From Streptomyces sp. NBC_00663 (GTDB lineage: Bacteria > Actinomycetota > Actinomycetes > Streptomycetales > Streptomycetaceae): a stretch of 64,000 nt of DNA. This document shows, one piece after another, positions 1-9,119 of this stretch. The notes under the pieces were generated by a model. The model was not told where the DNA came from and did not search any database. It saw only the letters and a list, made by a program, of their open reading frames with translations. Within the stretch, counting starts at the first letter, position 1. The number at the start of each line of letters is the position of its first letter. The position numbers and the translations under genes are program-made. The DNA lies in assembly GCF_036226885.1 (NCBI RefSeq), contig NZ_CP109027.1, forward strand, positions 2,480,001-2,544,000, read 5' to 3'.

Positions 1-102
1 CAACTCGGCAAGGTTGTGGCAGGCTGCACCCGGGCAGGCCACACTCGACTAGCGGAAGCAGCGACGCACGTGACGTCGGCAGGCACCACCCGGGAGGTCC
101 CC

Positions 103-1149
103 ATGCCCGAACTGCGTGTCGTGGCCGTCTCGAATGACGGCACACGGCTGGTGCTGAAGGCTGCGGACAGCACGGAGTACACGCTTCCGATTGACGAGCG
201 TCTGCGCGCCGCCGTACGCGGCGACCGTCCCCGCCTCGGCCAGATCGAGATCGAGGTGGAGAGTCATCTCCGCCCCCGCGACATTCAGGCACGTATACGC
301 GCCGGTGCGACGGCCGAAGAGGTCGCGCAGATGGCCGGCATCCCCGTCGACCGGGTCCGTCGCTTCGAGGGCCCCGTGCTCGCGGAGCGCGCGTTCATGG
401 CCGAGCGGGCTCGCAAGACCCCCGTCCGCCGGCCCGGCGAGAACGCCGGACCGCAACTCGGCGAGGCCGTCCAGGAGCGACTGCTGCTGCGCGGCGCCGA
501 CAAAGACACCGTCCAGTGGGACTCCTGGCGCCGCGACGACGGCACCTGGGAGGTCCTGCTGGTCTATCTGGTCGCGGGCGAACCGCACTCGGCGAGCTGG
601 ACGTACGACCCGCCCCGGCGGCTCGTCCAGGCCGTCGACGACGAGGCGCGCTCGCTGATCGGCGAGTCCGACGACCTCGCGGCCTCGCCGGAGCCCAGCT
701 TTCCCTTCGTACCGCGCATCGCCCGGCTGCCCCGTGACCGGCCGCTGGACCGTTCCCTCGACCGGGAGCGCCTCGGCCTGCCCGCGCCGCCGCCCGATCC
801 GGTCGAGGAGGAGAGCGCGAGCGAACGCGACTCGCTGACAAGCCTGTTGGAGGCGGTGCCCAGCTTCCGGGGCGACCTCGTGGTCCCGGAGCGCCCGTCG
901 GAGACCCCCGCTCCGGAGGAGGAGCCCGCCGACGAACCCGCGGCGGAGGAACCTCCGGCGCCCGCCGCCTCGGCCGGTTCCGCCTACGCGGACGTCCTCA
1001 TGCCCCGCTCGGTCGGCGCCCACCGCGACCGTCTCGTCGGTGCCACCGACCGCCAGGCCGAGGCGGACGGCGTCCGCCCGGGCCGCCGGGCGGCGGTCCC
1101 GAGCTGGGACGAGATCGTGTTCGGGACACGACGGAAGAAACAGGACTAG
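103..1149 (+). CDS. sepH: Septation protein SepH
   Basis: 348-aa actinobacterial cell-division protein of the DUF3071 family. In Streptomyces, SepH binds FtsZ and promotes its assembly into sporulation-septum rings (established knowledge). The conserved N-terminal domain covers about residues 1-110 and contains a helix-turn-helix-like segment (about 58-90, with AEEVAQMAGIPVDRVRRFEG). The rest is acidic, proline-rich linker (Glu/Pro/Ala runs from about residue 265) ending in a short basic tail (FGTRRKK). I chose the ATG at 103 because GGGAGG lies just upstream and the family begins MPELRVV; the open frame starts earlier at 16. It converges on the sulfurtransferase gene through a shared hairpin terminator. 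Confidence 0.95.
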   Translation: MPELRVVAVSNDGTRLVLKAADSTEYTLPIDERLRAAVRGDRPRLGQIEIEVESHLRPRDIQARIRAGATAEEVAQMAGIPVDRVRRFEGPVLAERAFMAERARKTPVRRPGENAGPQLGEAVQERLLLRGADKDTVQWDSWRRDDGTWEVLLVYLVAGEPHSASWTYDPPRRLVQAVDDEARSLIGESDDLAASPEPSFPFVPRIARLPRDRPLDRSLDRERLGLPAPPPDPVEEESASERDSLTSLLEAVPSFRGDLVVPERPSETPAPEEEPADEPAAEEPPAPAASAGSAYADVLMPRSVGAHRDRLVGATDRQAEADGVRPGRRAAVPSWDEIVFGTRRKKQD

Positions 1150-1166
1150 TCGGTCGTACGACGTCC

Positions 1167-1200
1167 ATGAGGGCCCGCCCCAGGTGGCGCGGGCCCTCAT
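1167..1200. terminator. Bidirectional hairpin terminator between sepH and the sulfurtransferase gene
   Basis: A perfect 12-bp stem (ATGAGGGCCCGC pairing with its complement at 1189-1200) encloses a 10-nt loop. It lies between two convergent genes. There is no T-tract, as is usual in Streptomyces. Confidence 0.8.
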
Positions 1201-1214
1201 GCCGCTGCCTACGT

Positions 1215-2066
1215 CTACTGCGGGTCCGGCCCCACGGCGACCGGCCGCGACGGGTCCGAGGACCACTCCGACCAGGACCCCACGTACAGCGCAGCGGGGA
1301 TGCCCGCGACCGCCAGCGCCAGCACCTCGTGCGCACCGGAGACGCCGGAACCGCAGTACACGCCGACGGGGGTGTCGTCCGAGACGCCGAGGGCCTTGAA
1401 GCGGGCGTGCAGCTCCTCGGCGGGCAGGAAGCGTCCGTCCCCGGCGACGTTCTCGTTGGTGGGCGCGGACACGGCGCCCGGGATGTGCCCGCCGACCCGG
1501 TCGATGGGCTCCACCTCGCCCCGGTACCGCTCCCCCGCGCGGGCGTCGAACAGCACTCCGGAGCGGGCCAGAGCCGCGGCCCCGTCGGCGTCGAGGAGTT
1601 CCACCGCGCCCGGCGCCGGCACGAAGTCACCCTCCGGCGGGGTCGGCGCGGACGTCGCCAGGGGCCCCTCCCAGGACGGCAACCCGCCGTCGAGGACCCG
1701 CACGTCCGGGTGACCCGTCCAGCGCAGCATCCACCACGCGCGGGCGGCCGCCCAGCCCTGTCCGCCGTCGTAGACGATCACCGGCGTCCCGGCCGAGACG
1801 CCCGCCCGGCGCATCACGGCGCCGAAGTCGGCGACGTCGGGCAGCGGGTGCCGGCCGCGCGCGCCGGGGGTCGCGGCGAGCTCCCGGTCCAGGTCAACGA
1901 AGACCGCGCCCGGAATGTGCCCGGCCGCGTACGCGGCGTGACCGTCGAAAGGCGGCTCTCCGGCCGCCTTGGCCATGCTCAGCTGCCAGCGGACGTCGAG
2001 CAGCACGGGCGGGTTCGGGCCGGCCAGGTCGCTCGCGAGTTCGGATGCGGAGATGATGGCGTTCAT
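1215..2066 (-). CDS. Two-domain rhodanese-type sulfurtransferase
   Basis: 283-aa thiosulfate/3-mercaptopyruvate sulfurtransferase, a cytoplasmic enzyme that moves sulfane sulfur to cyanide or thiols. It has two tandem rhodanese folds: an inactive N-terminal one (about 5-130) and a catalytic C-terminal one (about 155-280). The active-site loop reads CGSGVSG with the persulfide Cys at about 238, closer to mercaptopyruvate-type CGSGV loops than to rhodanese CRKGVT. I chose the ATG at 2066; the frame stays open to an ATG at 2105, but the family begins near MNAIISASEL. It is divergent from the VOC gene. Confidence 0.93.
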   Translation of the reverse strand: MNAIISASELASDLAGPNPPVLLDVRWQLSMAKAAGEPPFDGHAAYAAGHIPGAVFVDLDRELAATPGARGRHPLPDVADFGAVMRRAGVSAGTPVIVYDGGQGWAAARAWWMLRWTGHPDVRVLDGGLPSWEGPLATSAPTPPEGDFVPAPGAVELLDADGAAALARSGVLFDARAGERYRGEVEPIDRVGGHIPGAVSAPTNENVAGDGRFLPAEELHARFKALGVSDDTPVGVYCGSGVSGAHEVLALAVAGIPAALYVGSWSEWSSDPSRPVAVGPDPQ

Positions 2067-2360
2067 GGCCACCATCCTTACGTACGGGGTGGCCGCATCG
2101 TCCATGTCCGGCTACTCTGCTCCGCCGGGCAGGCCCGATCACGAGGCGTACGGGATCGGGCACATGCTGTACAGCCGATCGACATCCGTCAGCAAGCGCG
2201 CAGAAACGGGCGGGGAACCGCGCACCGGGCATTCTGCGGGAAGGGTACGGAGCGGCGGCGCGCCCGGGCGCGCGGCACCACGGGTGGTGCGAGCATCGGC
2301 ACGGGGTTCCGGAGCACGGCGGCGACACGGCCGCCGCAAGGGGTCGAGGAGAGAGTGACG

Positions 2361-3137
2361 ATGACCGAGGCACATGGGTCGGCCGGCCCGAACGGCACGC
2401 CCTGCTGGGTGAGTCTGATGGTGCACGGGCTGACCCCGACCCAGGAGTTCTACGCCGAGCTGTTCGGCTGGGAATTCCAACCCGGCCCGCAGCAGCTGGG
2501 CCCGTACGTTCGCGCCCTGCTGGACGGCCAGGAAGTCGCCGGCATCGGCCAGCTCCCGCCCGACCGTCACCTCCCCGTCGCCTGGACGCCCTACCTCGCC
2601 TCGGACGATGTGGACCTGACGGCGGAGACGGTGCGGCTGTGCGGCGGCACGGTGGGCGTGGGGCCGCTGGACGCGGGAGACGCCGGACGGCTGGCGATCG
2701 GCTCCGATCCCTCCGGTGCGGTGTTCGGCGTGTGGCAGGCGGGAGCGCACCGCGGCACCGGCATCGCGGGGGTCGCGGGCACCCCGGCCTGGCACGAGTT
2801 GCTGACCTTCGAGACGGCGAGCGTCACCAAGTTCTACGAAACGGTCTTCGGCTACGACGAGGAGCCGGTCGTCTCCGCCGACGTCGACTACGTCACCCTC
2901 CGCCTCGCCGACCACCCGGTCGCCGGCATCCACGGCGTCGGCAACTCCCTCCCCCGCGACCGGGGCCCCCACTGGATGACGTACTTCCAGGTGGCCGACG
3001 CGGACGACACCCTGAACCTCCTCACCGCCCTGGGCGGCCACATCCTCAAACGCCCCCACGAAACCCCGCACGGCCGCGTGGCCACGGTCTCCGACCCGGA
3101 GGGGGCACGCTTCTCGGTGGTGGAGGCGGCGCGGTGA
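2361..3137 (+). CDS. VOC superfamily (glyoxalase/bleomycin-resistance-like) protein
   Basis: 258-aa protein built of two VOC modules (about residues 10-120 and 135-255). The first opens CWVSLMVHG...FYAELFGWEF and the second HELLTFETASVTKFYETVFGY, the usual pattern of paired beta-alpha-beta-beta-beta units. The specific substrate cannot be read from the sequence; relatives are annotated as glyoxalase or hydroxylase-like. A ribosome site (GGAGAG) precedes the ATG at 2361. Its stop lies 6 nt from the end of the convergent thymidine kinase gene, with no room for a separate terminator. Confidence 0.85.
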   Translation: MTEAHGSAGPNGTPCWVSLMVHGLTPTQEFYAELFGWEFQPGPQQLGPYVRALLDGQEVAGIGQLPPDRHLPVAWTPYLASDDVDLTAETVRLCGGTVGVGPLDAGDAGRLAIGSDPSGAVFGVWQAGAHRGTGIAGVAGTPAWHELLTFETASVTKFYETVFGYDEEPVVSADVDYVTLRLADHPVAGIHGVGNSLPRDRGPHWMTYFQVADADDTLNLLTALGGHILKRPHETPHGRVATVSDPEGARFSVVEAAR

Positions 3138-3143
3138 GGCTCC

Positions 3144-3791
3144 TCAGACCGAGTTGACCGGCAGCACGTCCGGGGACAACGCCGCCGCTCTTGCCGTCGC
3201 CGCTGTCATCCGGCGGCGGTGGTGGCGACGGCACAGGACCTCGTAGCCGATGGCTTCTGCCTGGTTGACGTCACCCACCACGACCTGAGCGCCTTCCACC
3301 ACCATCTCGCCCCCTATCGTGCGGGCGTTGTGGGTGGCTCGGGCGCCGCACCAGCAGAGGGCCTCGACCTGGAGGACCTCGACGCGGTCGGCGAGTTCCA
3401 CGAGGCGTTGGGAGCCCGGGAAGAGCTTGGAGCGGAAGTCCGTGGTGATGCCGAAGGCGTAGACGTCCAGGCCCAGGTCGTCGACCACGCGGGCGAGTTG
3501 GTCGATCTGTCCCGGCGCCAGGAACTGGGCCTCGTCGGCGATGACGTAGTCCGCGCGGCCGCCCTGCGAGAGGTGGTCGACGAGGTAGGCGTACAGGTCC
3601 TGGCCGTCCTCGACCTCCACCGCGTCCGTGACCAGACCGAGGCGGGAGGAGAGCTTGCCCTCGCCCGCGCGGTCGTCCCGCGTGAAGATCATGCCCTGGA
3701 GGCCGCGGGCCGAGCGGTTGTGCTCGATCTGGAGAGCCAGGGTCGACTTCCCGCAGTCCATCGTTCCGGAGAAGAACACCAGCTCGGGCAT
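3144..3791 (-). CDS. tdk: Thymidine kinase
   Basis: 215-aa type II thymidine kinase that phosphorylates thymidine to dTMP in the salvage pathway. Visible motifs are the P-loop SGTMDCGKST (8-17), the catalytic DEAQF (Glu at 87), and a zinc site from CWC (146, 148) plus C187 and H190. Length and motifs fit the family. It is followed after 62 nt by the co-oriented phosphatase gene, so it lies downstream of that gene in the same transcription direction. Confidence 0.95.
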   Translation of the reverse strand: MPELVFFSGTMDCGKSTLALQIEHNRSARGLQGMIFTRDDRAGEGKLSSRLGLVTDAVEVEDGQDLYAYLVDHLSQGGRADYVIADEAQFLAPGQIDQLARVVDDLGLDVYAFGITTDFRSKLFPGSQRLVELADRVEVLQVEALCWCGARATHNARTIGGEMVVEGAQVVVGDVNQAEAIGYEVLCRRHHRRRMTAATARAAALSPDVLPVNSV

Positions 3792-3853
3792 GGGAAGTCG
3801 AGGACCTTTCGGCAGGGGTGGGTGCTAGGCGGAGCCAAGCGGGTCTGGGGGTT

Positions 3854-5047
3854 TCAGGAGCGTACTTCGAGCAGCGGGACCAGCTGCTCGGCAGGGGTCA
3901 TCGAACCGTGGTTGCCGACCATCGCCGACTCCTTCGGCTCCCGCTCGGACGCGATGATCAGGACGTCGTCCCGCGCGGCCGCGACCACGTCACCGAGACG
4001 CGCGTACACACGGTCGTCGATGTGCGGGCCGAACCAGCCCGCCGCGATGGCCTCATCGCGCGAGGCGACCCAGAACTGCTCGCCGAGCACCTCGCGCCAG
4101 CAGGTCAGGACGTCGTTCGCGGCGCCGGGGACGGCGTAGACGTGGCGGGCGCGGCCCTCGCCGCCGAGCAGGGCGACCCCGGCCCGCAGCTCCCAGTCCT
4201 CGTCGAAGTCGATGCGGTGCTGCTCGTCGAAGGGGATGTCGACCATGCCGTGGTCGGCGGTGACGTAGAGCGCGCTGTTCGGCGGGAGTTGTTCCGCCAG
4301 CCGCTGGACCAGGCGGTCCACGTGCATGAGCTGGCCGCGCCAGGTGTCGGAGTCGACGCCGAAGCGGTGGCCCGCGCCGTCGAGTTCGGCGTAGTACGTG
4401 TAGACCAGCGCGCGGTCGGCGGCGGCCAGTTGCTCGGCCGCGAGGTCCATACGGTCCTCGCCGGACAGGCGGCCGAGGAACTTGCCGCCGCTCAACGCCA
4501 CCTTGGTCAGCGGTGTGTTCTCGAACGTGGGCGACGACACCTGGGCGGCGTGCACCCCCGCGTCGTGGGCCAGTTGGAAGATCGTGGGGTACGGCTGCCA
4601 CGCGCGCGGCTGCGTCCACGGCTGCCAGCGCAGCTGGTTCATCAGCTCGCCGGTGTCCGGGTTGCGCACGGTGTAGCCGGGCAGTCCGTGCGCGCCCGGC
4701 GGCAGTCCGGTGCCGACGGAGGCGAGGGAGGTCGCGGTCGTCGCCGGGTAGCCGGCGGTCAGCGGACGGCCGGTGCCGCCGCGGGAGCTGTCGAGGAGCG
4801 CGGCCATGAACGGCGCGTCCTCGGGGTGCGCCCGCAGCTGCTCCCAGCCGAGGCCGTCGATCAGGAACACGCAGTTCCGGTCGGCGGGGGCCAGCTCCGT
4901 GATCGTCGCGGTCGTCCCGGGCACGCCCATGCCCGCGGCCAGCGTGGGCAGGAGGTCGGCGAGGGAGCCACTGCCGTACTGGGGCAGGGGCGCGGAGTCT
5001 ACGGCCAGCGGTTCCGGGTGCGGGTCCCAGGCGGTGGGCTGCGCCAT
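3854..5047 (-). CDS. Alkaline phosphatase superfamily protein (nucleotide pyrophosphatase/phosphodiesterase-like)
   Basis: 397-aa metal-dependent phospho/sulfo-hydrolase of the alkaline phosphatase superfamily. Metal and nucleophile motifs appear in the expected order: FLIDGLGWEQL (first metal Asp), PATTATSLASVGTGLPPGAHG (Thr nucleophile region), TADHGMVDI, and a final GNHGSMTP. No signal peptide is evident, so it probably acts in the cytoplasm. Its start overlaps the stop of the upstream DUF5998 gene by one base (TGATG), so the two are translationally coupled. The natural substrate is unknown. Confidence 0.88.
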   Translation of the reverse strand: MAQPTAWDPHPEPLAVDSAPLPQYGSGSLADLLPTLAAGMGVPGTTATITELAPADRNCVFLIDGLGWEQLRAHPEDAPFMAALLDSSRGGTGRPLTAGYPATTATSLASVGTGLPPGAHGLPGYTVRNPDTGELMNQLRWQPWTQPRAWQPYPTIFQLAHDAGVHAAQVSSPTFENTPLTKVALSGGKFLGRLSGEDRMDLAAEQLAAADRALVYTYYAELDGAGHRFGVDSDTWRGQLMHVDRLVQRLAEQLPPNSALYVTADHGMVDIPFDEQHRIDFDEDWELRAGVALLGGEGRARHVYAVPGAANDVLTCWREVLGEQFWVASRDEAIAAGWFGPHIDDRVYARLGDVVAAARDDVLIIASEREPKESAMVGNHGSMTPAEQLVPLLEVRS

Positions 5048-5634
5048 CAGCGGGTGATGTCCGCGGTCGCCTCGGAGAGGGACTGCGCGAAGGCGAGGGC
5101 CTGGCGCACCGTCTCCGGGCCGTCCCCGGCCTCGCTGACGCGCAGGCTGAGGTCGTCCGCCGTCGAGTTGCCCGTGTAGCCGTGGTCCGCCTCGCAGTTG
5201 GGGTCGCCGCAGGCGGCGGGCTCCAGGTCGATGCGGGAGACGGCGCCCCAGCCGATGGTCAGGACGACCTCGCGGGGCAGGGTGCCCGGCTGGTACTGCT
5301 CCGGGTTGGCGACCACGCGGCTGAGCACGACCGACGAGATCCGGCCGAGCTTGACCGACTCGGTGGAGGTGGTCGCGTACGGCGTCGGGGACGTGGTGTC
5401 GGCGGCCTGCTCGTCGGTGTGGCTGACGATGAAGCGCTGCTCGGTGAGGACGAGCACGGTCACGTGCCGTCGCACCTCGTTCTGGTCGAACGTCGTCTCT
5501 TGATGGACCAGGTACGACCGGATGGGCTCGCCGCCCACGGCGGCCTCCACCGCCTCGGCCACGAGGGCCGGGTAGTAGCCGCTGCGCTCGATCGCCGCGC
5601 GCAGCCCCTGGGTCGTCGTACTGGTCTTGGCCAT
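5047..5634 (-). CDS. DUF5998 family protein
   Basis: 195-aa conserved actinobacterial protein of unknown function. I chose the ATG at 5634 (MAKTSTTTQGLRAAIERSGYYP); an in-frame upstream ATG exists at 5679. The middle is beta-rich (VLVLTEQRFIVSHTDEQ, SVKLGRISSVVLSRV), resembling a PH-like fold, and a late CGDPNCEADHGY segment could bind metal. It is coupled to the phosphatase gene by a one-base stop/start overlap, which suggests a shared role. Confidence 0.85.
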   Translation of the reverse strand: MAKTSTTTQGLRAAIERSGYYPALVAEAVEAAVGGEPIRSYLVHQETTFDQNEVRRHVTVLVLTEQRFIVSHTDEQAADTTSPTPYATTSTESVKLGRISSVVLSRVVANPEQYQPGTLPREVVLTIGWGAVSRIDLEPAACGDPNCEADHGYTGNSTADDLSLRVSEAGDGPETVRQALAFAQSLSEATADITR

Positions 5635-5686
5635 GACGTCCATCCTACGGGGGTGCACTGACTGCGAGGCACCGCTCACGAAGGTC

Positions 5687-8503
5687 TCAGTACGCCGGCA
5701 GCGTCCGTGGGCCCAGGTCGTCGCGGGCGGGCGGAGGTGCCAGCCGGACGGACGCGCCGAGGACGCTCAGGCCGTGCGGGGCGACAACGACGGGCTCCAG
5801 GGTGACCGCGACGACCTCGGGGTGATCGTCCACGAGACGGGACACCCGCAGCAGCAGTTCCTCCAGGGCGGCCGTGTCGACCGGTGCCGAGCCGCGCCAG
5901 CCGAACAGGAGCGGTGCCGTCCGGATGGACCGCACCAGGGTGGCCGCCTCCCGGTCGGTGACCGGGATCAGCCGGTGCGCGGTGTCGCCGAGCAGCTGGG
6001 AGGCGGCTCCGGCGAGCCCGAAGGAGAGCACCGCGCCGGCCGCCGGGTCGATGACGGCCCGTACGACGGTGTCCACGCCGCGCGGGGCCATCCCCTGCAC
6101 GACCGGCCGCAGCTCCTCGGGCGCGCCGAACAGCTCGGTCAACTCGGCGTACGCGCGCCGCAGTTGTTCCTCGTCGGCGAGGTCGAGCCGGACGCCGCCC
6201 AGGTCGGCGCGGTGGCGCAGGTGGGGGGCGGTGGCCTTGAGGGCGACGGGGTAGCCAAGGGTGCGGGCGGCGGCGGCCGCGTCGTCGGGGGTGGGCGCGG
6301 CGAGGGCGCGGTGGACGGGGATGCCGTACTTGCCGAGGAGGTCGCAGGTCTCGTCGGCGCCGAGCGTGAGGCCCTGCCCGCGCGCGAGGAGGCCGTCGAT
6401 GAGCCGGGCGGCGCCCTTCTCGTCGATGGCCGCGTCGATGGACTCCGGCACCTTGCCGGGGTCGGCCGCCTCGCGCCGCCACTGCGCGTACTTCACGGCT
6501 TCGCCGAGAGCGCGGACCGCGCGTTCGGCGGCGGGGTAGGCGGGGATGAGGCGGGAGCCGGTCCGGGGCGTCTTCTCGGGGTCCTTGGCGGCGAGGCGGT
6601 CCAGGGCGCGGAAGGGGTGGGAGGCGCTCGGCGTCGCGGCCTGCGGTGCCGTGCTGGTCGCGGCCGACAGGGCCTCGGCCAGTCCGCCCAGCTCCACGTG
6701 GACGACGAGGACGGGCTTGCCGGGTACCCGCTCGGCCGCCGACCGCAGCGCCTCCGCGAGCGCGGCATCGCCTGCGGCGCCCTCCCCGACCGCCGGTATC
6801 GCGGTCACGACGACCGCGTCGCACGTGTCGTCCGCGAGCGCGCGCGAGAGCGCGGCGTGGAAGTCCTGCGCCGAGGCGGCCGTCGTCAGGTCCAGCGGGG
6901 GCAGCGGCTTGAGCCCCTCGGAGAGGCAGGCGTCGTAGGTGAGGAGTCCGAGCGACTCGGAGTTGCCGAGGATCGCCACGCGCGGGCCGCGCGGCAGGGG
7001 CTGACGGGCGAGGAGCAGACCGGTGTCGACCAGCTCGGTGATGGTGTTCACGCGGATGACGCCGGCCTGCCGCAGCAGCGCGGACACGGTCGCGTGCGGC
7101 AGCCGCGTGGCCCGTACGGCGTGCCCCTGAGGGGCGGAGCCGGCGCCCTGGACCACGACCAACGGCTTCGCCGCCGCCGTACGGCGGGCGAGGCGGGTGA
7201 ACTTGCGGGGGTTGCCGATGGACTCCAGGTACATGAGGACGACGTCGGTGTCCGGGTCGTCGTACCAGTACTGGAGGACGTCGTTGCCGGAGACGTCCGC
7301 GCGGTTGCCGGAGGAGACGAAGGTGGAGACGCCGGTGACCCCCGTGACGCCGCCGCCGCGTCGGTGCAGCCGGGAGAGCAGGGCGATGCCGATGGCGCCG
7401 GACTGGGCGAACATCCCGATGCGGCCGGGGCGCGGGGTCTCGTTGGCGAGGGAGGCGTTGAGCCGGACGTCCGGGGAGGTGTTGATGACGCCGAAGGCGT
7501 TGGGGCCGATGATCCGCATGCCGAACGCGCGTGCGTGCCGGACGAGTTCGCGCTGGCGCTCGCGTCCCTCGGGGCCGCTCTCCGCGTACCCGGCGGAGAT
7601 CACGACGAGGCCCTGCACGCCGTGTTCGCCGCACTCGGTGACGACCTCGGGGACGTGTTCGGCGGGCACGGCGACGACCGCGAGGTCGACGGGGCCCTCG
7701 ATGTCGCGCACGGAGCGGTGCGCCGGGATCCCGTCGAGCTCCTTGTCGGTGAAGGCCTTGTTCACGGCGTACAGGCGGCCGGTGAAGCCGGCCTCCCGGA
7801 TGTTGTCGAGGATGCTGCGGCCCACCCCGCCGGGGGTGCGGCCGACACCGACCACCGCGACCGAGCCGGGCTTGAGCAGCCGCTCCACGGACCGCCCCTC
7901 CGCGCGCTGTTCGCGCGCGTACTGCACGGCCATCGAGCGGTCGGTGGGTTCGAGGTCGAACTCCAGGCGTACGACGCCGTCCTCGAAGCTGCGCTTCTGG
8001 GTGTACCCGGCGTCCATGAACACCTTGATCATCTTGGTGTTGGCGGGCAGCACCTCGGCGGCGAAGCGGCGGATGCCGCGCTCGCGGGCGACGGCACCGA
8101 TGTGTTCGAGGAGGGCGGAGGCGACACCGCGTCCCTGGTGGGCGTCCTGGACCAGGAAGGCGACCTCGGCCTCGTCGGAGGGAGCGGTCGCGGGCATTCC
8201 GTCGGCGCCGATGCGGTCGTAGCGTACGGTGGCGATGAACTCGCCGCCGACCGTGGCGGCGAGCCCCACCCGGTCCACAAAGTCGTGGTGCGTGAAGCGG
8301 TGGACGTCCTTTGCGGACAGGCGCGGGTAGGGCGCGAAGAAGCGGTAGTACTTCGACTCGTCCGAGACCTGCTCGTAGAAGCTGACCAGGCGCTCGGCGT
8401 CATCAACGGTGATGGGGCGGATGCGCGCGGTGCCGCCGTCGCGCAGCACCACGTCGGCCTCCCAGTGGGAGGGGTACTCGTGCCGGTCCGACGAGGTCTG
8501 CAT
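5687..8503 (-). CDS. Pat-type protein lysine acetyltransferase: GNAT fused to ADP-forming acyl-CoA-synthetase-like domains
   Basis: 938-aa fusion. The N-terminal GNAT domain (about 20-190) has the acetyl-CoA loop QGRGVASALLEHI. It is followed by a CoA-binding Rossmann domain (VAVVGVGRTPGGVGRSI, from about 215), succinyl-CoA-ligase-like and flavodoxin-like domains, and a C-terminal ATP-grasp region. Such Pat enzymes acetylate and inactivate AMP-forming acyl-CoA synthetases (established). Here the GNAT domain comes first, opposite to Salmonella Pat and as in the Streptomyces lividans enzyme (from memory). I chose the ATG at 8503; the frame is open to 8746, but that extension would run into ptsH. 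It is divergent from ptsH. Confidence 0.92.
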   Translation of the reverse strand: MQTSSDRHEYPSHWEADVVLRDGGTARIRPITVDDAERLVSFYEQVSDESKYYRFFAPYPRLSAKDVHRFTHHDFVDRVGLAATVGGEFIATVRYDRIGADGMPATAPSDEAEVAFLVQDAHQGRGVASALLEHIGAVARERGIRRFAAEVLPANTKMIKVFMDAGYTQKRSFEDGVVRLEFDLEPTDRSMAVQYAREQRAEGRSVERLLKPGSVAVVGVGRTPGGVGRSILDNIREAGFTGRLYAVNKAFTDKELDGIPAHRSVRDIEGPVDLAVVAVPAEHVPEVVTECGEHGVQGLVVISAGYAESGPEGRERQRELVRHARAFGMRIIGPNAFGVINTSPDVRLNASLANETPRPGRIGMFAQSGAIGIALLSRLHRRGGGVTGVTGVSTFVSSGNRADVSGNDVLQYWYDDPDTDVVLMYLESIGNPRKFTRLARRTAAAKPLVVVQGAGSAPQGHAVRATRLPHATVSALLRQAGVIRVNTITELVDTGLLLARQPLPRGPRVAILGNSESLGLLTYDACLSEGLKPLPPLDLTTAASAQDFHAALSRALADDTCDAVVVTAIPAVGEGAAGDAALAEALRSAAERVPGKPVLVVHVELGGLAEALSAATSTAPQAATPSASHPFRALDRLAAKDPEKTPRTGSRLIPAYPAAERAVRALGEAVKYAQWRREAADPGKVPESIDAAIDEKGAARLIDGLLARGQGLTLGADETCDLLGKYGIPVHRALAAPTPDDAAAAARTLGYPVALKATAPHLRHRADLGGVRLDLADEEQLRRAYAELTELFGAPEELRPVVQGMAPRGVDTVVRAVIDPAAGAVLSFGLAGAASQLLGDTAHRLIPVTDREAATLVRSIRTAPLLFGWRGSAPVDTAALEELLLRVSRLVDDHPEVVAVTLEPVVVAPHGLSVLGASVRLAPPPARDDLGPRTLPAY

Positions 8504-8661
8504 GGGCCCCAGAGTACGGCTCGCGTACGACAACGGCGCGAGGCAGTCTGTGGAGAGCGCAAGAGGATCGCAAGAGGACGGAAGTCGGACCGAGGCCGCG
8601 GTCCGACGACTCACCCCGGACGGGACGAAGGTCCGCTCCGGAGGTACTTCACGTGTGGGAA

Positions 8662-8677
8662 ACTGGTCTAGACAACC
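8662..8677 (+). promoter_or_regulatory. dre (DasR-responsive element) upstream of ptsH
   Basis: ACTGGTCTAGACAACC matches 14 of 16 positions of the DasR consensus as I recall it (ACTGGTCTAGACCACT), with a perfect core TGGTCTAGAC. It lies 24 nt upstream of the ptsH ATG, where bound repressor would block expression. In S. coelicolor ptsH is a known DasR target that links N-acetylglucosamine to PTS expression. Confidence 0.9.
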
Positions 8678-8701
8678 CTGAACACCGAAGGGCAGCATCA
8701 C

Positions 8702-8983
8702 ATGGCTGAGCGCCGCGTCAACGTCGGCTGGGCCGAGGGCCTCCACGCCCGCCCCGCTTCCATCTTCGTCCGGGCCACCACGGCCTCCGGTATCCCCGTG
8801 ACGATCGCCAAGGCCGACGGCAACCCCGTCAACGCGGCCTCCATGCTGGCGGTCCTGGGCCTGGGCGCCCAGGGCGGCGAGGAGATCGTCCTCGCGTCGG
8901 ACGCCGAGGGTGCGGACGCCGCCCTCGACCGTCTGGCGAAGCTGGTCTCCGAGGGGCTCGAGGAGCTTCCCGAGACCGTCTGA
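8702..8983 (+). CDS. ptsH: Phosphocarrier protein HPr
   Basis: 93-aa HPr, the general histidine phosphocarrier between enzyme I and the sugar-specific EIIA domains of the PTS. GLHARPAS places the phosphorylated His at residue 15; the helix-2 serine equivalent to Ser46 is S47 in NAASMLAVLGLG. The ATG at 8702 follows AAGGG. The gene stands alone with its own dre site and a terminator, as in other Streptomyces where ptsI lies elsewhere. Confidence 0.97.
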   Translation: MAERRVNVGWAEGLHARPASIFVRATTASGIPVTIAKADGNPVNAASMLAVLGLGAQGGEEIVLASDAEGADAALDRLAKLVSEGLEELPETV

Positions 8984-9016
8984 TTTATCGGGGCCGACTG
9001 AATCACGGCACCACTG

Positions 9017-9050
9017 AAGGGCTCGTCCGAGTTTATCGGGCGGGCCCTTT
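9017..9050 (+). terminator. Terminator of ptsH
   Basis: AAGGGCTCGTCCG pairs with CGGGCGGGCCCTT across a short AT-rich loop (13-bp stem with two G-U pairs) and ends in TTT. It starts 34 nt after the ptsH stop. Confidence 0.85.
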
Positions 9051-9119
9051 GCATTTCCCTCGGACGGGCAGCAGAAATAATCCCCGCGAATTACTTCCTC
9101 TTTGTATACGGCCCTCGTG

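Noticed and set aside
1167..2360. Plus-strand extension upstream of the VOC gene (open from 1167)
   Set aside because: It runs antisense through the sulfurtransferase gene; the ATG at 2361 with its ribosome site is the natural start.
5627..8671. 1014-aa plus-strand frame opposite the Pat-type acetyltransferase gene
   Set aside because: The opposite strand encodes a complete, motif-rich protein; this frame is compositionally abnormal.
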